Source of the DNA: Symbiodinium natans
Lineage: Eukaryota; Sar; Dinophyceae; Suessiales; Symbiodiniaceae
NCBI GenBank assembly: GCA_905221605.1
Contig: CAJNDS010002171.1
Location: 448,501-512,500, forward strand
Reading direction: 5' to 3'
DNA: 64,000 nucleotides
A model generated the notes under the pieces. That model did not search any database. It was not told the DNA's origin and saw only the letters and a program-made list of their open reading frames with translations. A program made the position numbers and the translations under genes. Below, piece by piece: positions 57,401 through 64,000 of this stretch. Each line of letters opens with the position of its first letter. Position 1 is the stretch's first letter.

Positions 57401-59973
57401 GTGTACGCAACAATGGAGAAACGTGTTCCAGTGAAAGGTAACACACAGTGTAAATTTCGCGGATCAAAGATGATGGCTTTGTTCAGGGTGGACACAGCAC
57501 GACCCTTAAGGCGCTTACCGTTGGGGCCGACCCTAACGATAGCATCGTCAGATGAAACAAGAGGGTCCGCAAACCACAGTTCACCATCTTTGAAATCCCC
57601 GACACTGAGGGCAAAGCTCATGCTATCCTTAGCATTCCCATGGTCTTTGTGCACAGAGGCACTAGTACAGCTATTAAGCAACACTGAGTTCCAGGTGAAG
57701 TCCTTAGGAGCATGGGCTTGTACAACTCCATTTAGGAAGCGGGCAATCTGAGGCCACCGACGTGTTGCCTTAGTCACCCCTTGCATTCCTCCGTAAGACC
57801 ACTGCCCAAAGATATGGTAGTAGCTGCGATTGTCAAGCTTAATCATCTTTCGCTTGGTTTTGTTGGGGTACATGATCTGGGCTACACGCAACAAAGCCCT
57901 AGTACTGAAGTCACGGTCCGTGGTAAGCTCAGCTGCGACTGCGCAAGGATCGCCCGACGGCTTCACCACAGGGTGAGCATGAACGACAGGCTTGTTGATG
58001 AGATGAGCATCGGACTCGTGTGCCTTAGATTGCCGTCCCCCCTGAAGAGGTGCATCGACGTGCGCGATGAGCCTTAGAGCATGTTCCCATTTACCTCGGT
58101 CAGCGAAAGGTTTGGTAAAGATATCAGCTACTTGCTCTTTGGTGTCAACATTAATCATTTCGAAGAAGTTACGCTCGAACTGTTGTTTGATCCAAGCAAA
58201 CGAAATGCGTTGAGTCCGATCGGTGTGACGTAGTTTTTCGCTGTCACCCTTGAGGAGAATAGTGATGGTAGCTTGGTTGTCCTCAAGGAGTTGAACAGCA
58301 AACTTGGGGCTAAGGTGGACCTTGAGACCGTTTAAATCGGAAACGCTTCGTCCATCCGCCCTACACTCACCATAACGGATCTCATCAAGTTCAGGATCAA
58401 TTCGTGCGATGATGTCGTTTTCCCTTTGGTTAGGTTTGGTTTTCGGCCTAGCTTGGTAGCTGGCGGTCCTACTCGCAACCTCACGCCACAGGAAAATCCA
58501 AAGACTGAGGCTGGGCAGACCCTGGGCACGAATACCTTGGTTGGCAGCCACAACCTCACTCTCCGTACTTGAAGTAGTGATGCTGGTCTGTTTCTTGGAA
58601 AAAGCATTTAGGGGAAAGTAAGTATTGGGGCCAACCAAGTAAAGGGCACAGCCTGAAGTGGATTTACTGTCGTGGCTACCAGCGTGGTCAGCATCGCAGA
58701 ACATCCACAACTTACAATCCTGAATGCGATCCCCTATGAATCCCCTCATCCGAACTTCAAGAGAAGAGTTTATGTAACTGATCAACCTGTGCAAAGCAAC
58801 GTCACAGTCGCGAGACCACTTGGTGACTCTGGATGCCAGTGCCTGAGTGGCGCGTAACAAGTCCCACCTGGCCATTCTCGCAGCGAACAAAACCTTCATG
58901 AGTACACGGCTAGCAATAGGTTGCAGCTTACCACTAGGTTCATTGTTCTCCAGAACTTTTGCTACCCGGTTCTCATGAAAAGGAGTCGCTACGTGCTTCA
59001 GGGATTTCTTGTCGACCTTGGCCAACTCACAGTACCTATCAACACAGGACACCAAGAAATCTCGCATGTCGTAGTACACAACGTTCACGGGCACAGTCAT
59101 GGAAGGGGTTTTTCCCTGACTGATTGATTCAGTGCTCTTGAACTTACTCTGTCGTGCTTCTCGTTTAGCTTCGGCTTTGGACCGCTTGGGTTTATTGTGC
59201 TTAGCTGCGAGAGCATGAGAAAAGTCCTCGTCACTGACCTCAGTGATGGGGAAATATGTTCTCCCAGTCCACCAACCTGATTGGTCCGCGGGGCCCCCCT
59301 GATTCAAGTCATCATGGATAGGGTCCCTACCATCATCAAACACCGTGATTCGTTGACGGCTTATGTGGGGAAATTTCGACACGTCGTCCTGCGTAGGCAC
59401 ATAAAGTTTCCTACGAGGATATATGTGATGCCTAACGACTGCAGCTAACTCAGCGTCGACCTCCCAGAAGTCCTCTTTGCGGTTCGGCCGGACTTGGTAG
59501 TCGGCAGCTGGACTAGCGTGCTTCTTGTCGAAGACGTAAGCAAATGGGTGGTCCTCCCGTGACAGCTGGACCTGATTTTGCTCAACGTGATGACACCCGA
59601 AGTACCGCCCCAAGACCTCGGCTGGTTCCATGTCAATCACCTTAGCGATCAACTCCCAACCTTTGTTGATTTTGTCTTGGGGGCCGGCCATCTTGAAGTC
59701 ATCAACGTACACAACAAGCAACAAATCTAGTTCAGCATGGTAGAAAACAGAATGCCAAATGTCGGGTAGAACTGCAGTAAAACCAACACTCTCTAACTGT
59801 TCTGTACAGTACCTTTCCCAGATACCACCTGAGTCAGTGGCCGTACAAAGCGAGCCTGAGTGGGCAAACAGGATCTTCATACCCAGACCATTCTTTAGGC
59901 CATCTGTTTCGAGGGAGACGAACCCACGTTTCAATGCCTTTAAAAAGGGCTTGTGTGTATGCAGCGATGCCAT
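54487..59973 (-). CDS. Copia reverse transcriptase/RNase H fused to dioxygenase-, methyltransferase- and SGNH-like domains
   Basis: Residues are counted from 59973; homology starts at about residue 47. Reverse transcriptase palm with VVYVDDF (88-93); a second copy of the WEVD..RHH..WTG module (169-238); RNase H with CDAD (426-429), SSTESE (468-473), EDNQAT (564-569) and VADIFTKPF (615-623). The frame then continues: a 2OG/Fe(II) dioxygenase-like domain (about 690-860, near 57,394-57,906) with H775-x-D777, H842 and R851; a Rossmann methyltransferase-like domain (about 900-1075, near 56,749-57,276) with VEFCCSPNSKLG, SLPCTGG and FELPKD; an SGNH-hydrolase-like domain (about 1250-1450, near 55,624-56,226) with VIVADSTT, WNGNEF and FDHFH; and a C-terminal region of unknown type with an acidic/Ser linker. 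The frame runs into the assembly gap at 54,486. The extra domains are open throughout without stops, which suggests recent selection or a young copy. Confidence 0.75.
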
Positions 59974-62272
59974 CAGCCTGCTGTTTCACGTACCCGGGTT
60001 GGCTACCAAACACATCGATGATTTTCCCGGCCTCCATGCTAGCGGGGCTTGATCCTAGTTCGGCGAAAATGGCGTGATCGTGGTTTTCGTCCTGGACATT
60101 ATTGCCCTGGAAGACACTACGACCCTTCCATTTCTTCTGGGGGTGCCCGTCCGGGAGTTCATCCCCCTTGACCGAACAAATCTCAAAGATTTTCCCGAAA
60201 TGGGCCTTGACATTCTTGTGTTTGGCTTCCGCGGCAACATCCCGGTACTCTCGAACCTTCTTTTCGAGCCAGCAAGACTTATCGGCAAGTTTCTTCCACT
60301 CTCGGTCCATGGCTTCTTTAGCAGCGGGAGTACTTTCGATCTCTTTAGGCCCGACAACCCTGGCAACAACAGCAAACATCTCACTCGCAACCTGACCAAG
60401 TTTGGCCCAATACAAGGACGCCATGCGGTCCCTATGGGGCTCGGGGTCAGGCTCGGCGATGACAGGCATGGCCGGGGAGTCTCTAAGGGCCTTGCGAGCA
60501 TCTTCCTCGGCTTCACGAGCCTTTTTGCGTTCGAATCTTTCAATGTCAGCCTCCCGTTGTGCCTTGGAATACATGTGCCAAAATTCCGAAGGGGTATCAG
60601 GTGGCCTTTTGGAACCTTTCTTATCTCTAACCAACCTCACCCCGTCCCAGTTATACCCTTTGGGGACTTTCTTCCCGTCAGGCATGGTTTTGGGGTCATG
60701 TCTTGGTAGAGTAGATGAGGCCTTAGGCGTGGATGTTGCTTCCTTAGAAGATCCAGGAGCATCCCTCCCCAGCCAGTCCTCCACAGCTCCGACATCTTCG
60801 GGAACATAGTCCTCGTTTTCCTTGGCCACTTGGTCCAAGTACTCGGACAAACGATCCTTCAAATCGGAGCCGTCCAAATCAGGCACACCGGGCGGAGGCA
60901 AAGGCTCGTCCGGCGAATCCCCAGGCGGGGCGCGTGTTCCGGCACCTTCTGTGTCTCCCCACGAGCAGTCCTGATCTGCGAGGGTCGGCTTACGGAGGCT
61001 CTCCTGCAGTGCGAGCTGTTCGGATCTCATTGGGAATGTGAAATCCCCGGGCAACAGCTCCATTCGCTTCGACCTCAGGATGGGAAAGTTTCCTATTTCG
61101 AACGCAAAGTCACAACCCTTGACGGGGGTAACGAGGTATTCCTCCTTCCAAACGAAGCCAGGTTGAATGTGGTAACCAAGAAATATTCCCTCAACACCAG
61201 TCGGCGCAAACTTGGAGCTCGCAGGAATGTTCTGTTTGGGGTTGTTCCAGTACAACACACGTGCACCAAAAGGAATCATTATCCCTGAAAACGGTTCCCC
61301 ATACCTGGCCTCCCAGGGAACAATCCCGTTGTCAAGCCTCTTAGTTGCATTAAGTGCCATCGCATGGTGTTGGGCGGCCAACGGCCAAAGCTTGTCGGGG
61401 AGACCCGCCTGAACAAGGTTGGAGCGGGTACCCTCCAAGATCGTCCGAATTTCTCTTTCGATTACCGACTTGTTGGTGTCCACATATTCGCGGGATGTAA
61501 CATGTCGTACACCTAGGCTTTTGATAGCGGCATGAAGTTCAGGTGCGTTGTCTGAGTAGAAAACGCCGACTGCATCTTCTTGACCTAGGAAGTGAAGAAG
61601 GTCTTCAAAACACTGATCGCTTGACTTAGTCGGAGAGGGGTAGACGTAACGAAATTTGGTGAACACGTCCTTAACAACAAGTGCGACCCTTTCGTCCTGG
61701 AACCCATGATCACGAAGGTCACGAGTGATGATATGGTCAACCGTGATGTGATCCCCAAAGGCCTTTGCCACAATGGTACTTGAGCCCCCCTTTTTGCGGG
61801 CTTGGGGAGCCAACATCTTTGCACGCTGACATACCTCGCAGAACGGATTCTTGGGCCTGTGCGAGAACAAGTGCTCAACAGATTTGGCTTCAGCTTTCAG
61901 ATCGGCCTCTGCAAGACTGCGGGCGTTTCCTTCGTTGTCACTGTCAGGTTCAACATCGGGGTCTTCGAAGATAGTGAGGCTCAGGATTGGATTACCCTCC
62001 AGTCGGGCAACTTTGTTGTCAAGCTCCCTGACGTTCACTTTATCCTCAACCTTGACCCAAGAACCTTCCCTGAACAACCAAGTAGATCTGACTTCGCATC
62101 TTGGAAACCTTGGTGTAGCAGTACGAAACGTCTTTGGTTTGTGTCCGACAATCAAGTACTTAGCATTTGGGTGCGAAACCCAACCTGGTCTTTTGAGCTT
62201 CTCTTTGGGGATATCTATCGGCGGCACCTCATTGATGGCTGCGGAGATCTCAGGATCGGGGTGCTCGACCAC
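59834..62272 (-). CDS. Copia integrase and N-terminal reverse transcriptase
   Basis: An 812-residue frame. H134, H138, C145 and C148 form the integrase zinc-binding (HHCC) module. The catalytic triad candidates are D179 (HITVDHI), D241 (FYSDNAPE) and E272 (VIEREIRT). A proline/acid-rich linker follows, then the start of the reverse transcriptase, with KGRSVFQGNNV and a copia-type AAYTQALFKG segment ending at LRLALYGH. A stop follows immediately (59834). The reverse transcriptase continues in another frame, so a small deletion or a frameshift site lies at about 59,835-59,850. Whether this is decay, a base-call error or recoding cannot be told from the sequence. Confidence 0.85.
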   Translation of the reverse strand: MVEHPDPEISAAINEVPPIDIPKEKLKRPGWVSHPNAKYLIVGHKPKTFRTATPRFPRCEVRSTWLFREGSWVKVEDKVNVRELDNKVARLEGNPILSLTIFEDPDVEPDSDNEGNARSLAEADLKAEAKSVEHLFSHRPKNPFCEVCQRAKMLAPQARKKGGSSTIVAKAFGDHITVDHIITRDLRDHGFQDERVALVVKDVFTKFRYVYPSPTKSSDQCFEDLLHFLGQEDAVGVFYSDNAPELHAAIKSLGVRHVTSREYVDTNKSVIEREIRTILEGTRSNLVQAGLPDKLWPLAAQHHAMALNATKRLDNGIVPWEARYGEPFSGIMIPFGARVLYWNNPKQNIPASSKFAPTGVEGIFLGYHIQPGFVWKEEYLVTPVKGCDFAFEIGNFPILRSKRMELLPGDFTFPMRSEQLALQESLRKPTLADQDCSWGDTEGAGTRAPPGDSPDEPLPPPGVPDLDGSDLKDRLSEYLDQVAKENEDYVPEDVGAVEDWLGRDAPGSSKEATSTPKASSTLPRHDPKTMPDGKKVPKGYNWDGVRLVRDKKGSKRPPDTPSEFWHMYSKAQREADIERFERKKAREAEEDARKALRDSPAMPVIAEPDPEPHRDRMASLYWAKLGQVASEMFAVVARVVGPKEIESTPAAKEAMDREWKKLADKSCWLEKKVREYRDVAAEAKHKNVKAHFGKIFEICSVKGDELPDGHPQKKWKGRSVFQGNNVQDENHDHAIFAELGSSPASMEAGKIIDVFGSQPGYVKQQADGIAAYTQALFKGIETWVRLPRNRWPKEWSGYEDPVCPLRLALYGH

Positions 62273-62316
62273 TGGATCTCGTTCCTCTGCTGCTCCTGCG
62301 AAAGCCTCGGCCGGCC

Positions 62317-64000
62317 CTATTGGGCGGCAGTTTTCTGAAAACCCTCGGACAAAACTGGTCGTCCGAGAGAACCTGAGGCTTCCTCCTTAGCGCTTGGAGC
62401 GGCCATTGCTCCTCCCCCTAGCACTGGGACCATACCTCTCATCCTACACCTTAGTCTTTGACCATTGGGCGCAACAAAGTAAGGCGGCCTTTTGGGGTAC
62501 CAGTGGAACTCATAACCGTCCTCCATGCACCTTCTGCCTACGGAGCAAACAGGAGGGGTGCTGTTGAGAACATAGAACTCTAGCTCTTTGCCAAACTCCG
62601 GGAAGTCGATCCTAACCGATTTGTCACCTTTGACGTTACCATTAGCAGTGATGAGATTCACTTGTCGTATTGCGTTGCCTACTGGCTCTTCGCCGAAGTA
62701 CATAGCACGATCGGCTTCGCTGATAAGGTCCTCCTCGCTTCCTGTGTCAGCAAGGAATTCTAAGGGTGTGGCGATCCCTGGACAAGCGATCTCTGAGCTC
62801 TCAACGACGTGCTTGCACATCCCACACATGAGAGAATCAGGCTCATCACACTCTAAGTGGCAATCGGTTTTCTCTCCCCCCTCATGCCGGGCAAGAAGCA
62901 TCTTGAGTTCCCTTGCGTTCCTAATTGCAACCTGAAGGTCATTAGCGTCAGGCTTAGGGCAGTTTTCCGCATCAGCATAGCAAGTATTGTACCTGCGAAC
63001 TTTGTAGGAATGTTTGTACCCCTTTCCCTCAAAGGGGATTTCCCTGACTTTGGGTTTGTCGGAAAACCTGACCTTCTTGTTTTGTTCTTTGATCTTGAAA
63101 ACAGTCTTGCCGGTCCACGGCGTCCTATCGCCGGTTCCCCCTCTTCCCTCTTTCCAGTCCCAGTTCTCCTTTGCAGTGTACGGAGAAATGGGAAGCGTCT
63201 TGATCACTTTGGCCTTACCCTTCAACCTTTCAAGAGCAACAGGACATGACACTTCGGGCTTGTACATAGTACTTCTGTACTTCAAATGGTGCCTAACAGC
63301 TTCACCCCTTTTGAAGTCTACTTCCCAGTAGTCTTCGTCCCCATCTTGTGGTTCACTCTCCTCAGGACCAGCTGAGGCTGCAGCCGCAAGCGAGATGCAG
63401 CATGCGGCCTTCCTGTCCTTTTCCTTAGAGCGTCCACGGCTTGGTTTCCTGCGCGTTGGCGCGGGTGACGGGGACCTTGGTTTGTCTGGGCCCTTAGGGG
63501 CCGGGGCTGCGTTTTCACCACCTGAGGGAGTAGGGCTCGGTTCCCTATGCAAGAAACGACACTTATCTCCCCTAGTGCACTTTCCCTTCTTCCAAAACGC
63601 GCAGACCTGTTTCTTCTTCGGGGCAGTGCGAACAGGGGATTGCGAACGGGGTTTGTGCGAAAACTTGCACTTGTCACCCCTGGTGCACTTACCCTTTTGA
63701 AAGTCGTAGCAAACTGGCTTTGGGCTTTGCGATCGGCTAGGTGATCTAGATCTGGATGGGGTCCTAGAGCGAGACCTTGATTTTGAATTGGACTGGCTAC
63801 CGGCAGAGCGATCCCTTCCGCGGCCGCTCCTCGACGGAGGGCGTGTCGGCCTTCCGCCTTCAACAACAGGAGCACCAAACTTGTCCCCATGAGACTTGGC
63901 GATTCTATCCCTGTTCTTGCGCATCCTTTCACGGGTCAACAAATCCCGGATTGACTTCAACAAGAACGCATAGGAGTGTGAGGCAGAACCCTCTTTCGCC
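62317..64000 (-). CDS. Copia gag-like protein with CCCH zinc fingers and aspartic protease, 5' end outside the window
   Basis: The frame is open to the window edge. Counting from position 63963: an Arg/Ser-rich region (about 40-80), two CCCH fingers (C85-C93-C99-H103 and C121-C129-C135-H139, C-x7-C-x5-C-x3-H), a Pro/Ser/Arg-rich spacer, a WEVDFKRGEAVRHH ... PWTGKTVF module (about 212-290), and the retroviral-type protease motif FLADTGSEEDLIS with catalytic Asp at about 406 (near 62,748). Copia gag proteins normally carry a CCHC knuckle; CCCH fingers replace it here, a type otherwise associated with RNA binding. The last residues end in a stop at 62317, 44 bases before the next frame's first ATG, in a different frame. 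Confidence 0.8.
   Translation of the reverse strand, partial: AKEGSASHSYAFLLKSIRDLLTRERMRKNRDRIAKSHGDKFGAPVVEGGRPTRPPSRSGRGRDRSAGSQSNSKSRSRSRTPSRSRSPSRSQSPKPVCYDFQKGKCTRGDKCKFSHKPRSQSPVRTAPKKKQVCAFWKKGKCTRGDKCRFLHREPSPTPSGGENAAPAPKGPDKPRSPSPAPTRRKPSRGRSKEKDRKAACCISLAAAASAGPEESEPQDGDEDYWEVDFKRGEAVRHHLKYRSTMYKPEVSCPVALERLKGKAKVIKTLPISPYTAKENWDWKEGRGGTGDRTPWTGKTVFKIKEQNKKVRFSDKPKVREIPFEGKGYKHSYKVRRYNTCYADAENCPKPDANDLQVAIRNARELKMLLARHEGGEKTDCHLECDEPDSLMCGMCKHVVESSEIACPGIATPLEFLADTGSEEDLISEADRAMYFGEEPVGNAIRQVNLITANGNVKGDKSVRIDFPEFGKELEFYVLNSTPPVCSVGRRCMEDGYEFHWYPKRPPYFVAPNGQRLRCRMRGMVPVLGGGAMAAPSAKEEASGSLGRPVLSEGFQKTAAQ

Larger units (their letters stand above)
54487..64000 (-). mobile_element. 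Ty1/copia-type retrotransposon with extra enzyme domains, partial
   Basis: The domain order on the minus strand is CCCH-finger protein, aspartic protease, integrase, reverse transcriptase and RNase H. Integrase before reverse transcriptase is the copia order. Three open frames are seen, offset by frameshifts near 62,300 and 59,835. The 5' end lies beyond 64,000 and the 3' end is in the assembly gap, so LTRs, primer-binding site and target duplication cannot be assessed. The long region after RNase H (about 54,487-58,050) is not part of the usual copia set. Confidence 0.85.

Overview
The window looks like nuclear DNA of a dinoflagellate, probably a Symbiodiniaceae or related genome; this assignment is inference. 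Support comes from plant-type telomere-like repeats (TTTAGGG) scattered through introns, splice donors that are mostly GC or GA with acceptors read as AG|G, tandem copies of one gene, unidirectional coding (every gene I can support is on the minus strand), and dinoflagellate-style retroelements.

Region 1 (about 1-32,750) is a tandem array of an ammonium transporter (AMT/Amt-MEP-Rh family) gene. Copy A covers about 381-12,956 and its 3' end is decayed. Copy B (14,651-29,333) is complete from its N-terminal coiled region to a stop codon. Copy C (30,795-32,684) is a 5'-truncated, frameshifted 3' fragment. Comparing copies and using the transporter signatures, I resolved 28 mini-exons (27-144 bp) for copy B, which join in phase into about 555 codons. 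Introns hold arrays and debris of TTTAGGG/CCCTAAA-like sequence. Degenerate LINE remnants sit at the same exon site in copies A and B. A nearly identical 1.1-kb spacer separates the copies.

Region 2 (about 32,750-36,850) has no convincing gene. It holds a 68-bp tandem repeat, AT microsatellites and the last telomere-like debris.

Region 3 (36,850-52,115) is a minus-strand cluster of six long open frames without visible introns. In transcription order they are: a 1,847-residue protein with a DDE-transposase-like layout, a divergent cytosine-5 DNA methyltransferase-like protein, two small Cys-cluster (zinc-finger-like) proteins, a lysine/glutamate-rich helical protein and a cupin/JmjC-like protein. 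It may be an ordinary unidirectional gene cluster or the cargo of a very large transposon.

Region 4 (54,487-64,000, running off the window) is a Ty1/copia-type retrotransposon on the minus strand: two CCCH zinc fingers and aspartic protease, integrase, reverse transcriptase and RNase H. After RNase H the same open frame continues into a 2-oxoglutarate/Fe(II) dioxygenase-like domain, a Rossmann methyltransferase-like domain with a Pro-Cys motif, and an SGNH-hydrolase-like domain. A 100-N assembly gap (54,387-54,486) cuts its 3' end. Two neighbouring element-like units that both encode methyltransferase-like and oxygenase-like domains are the most unusual aspect of the window.
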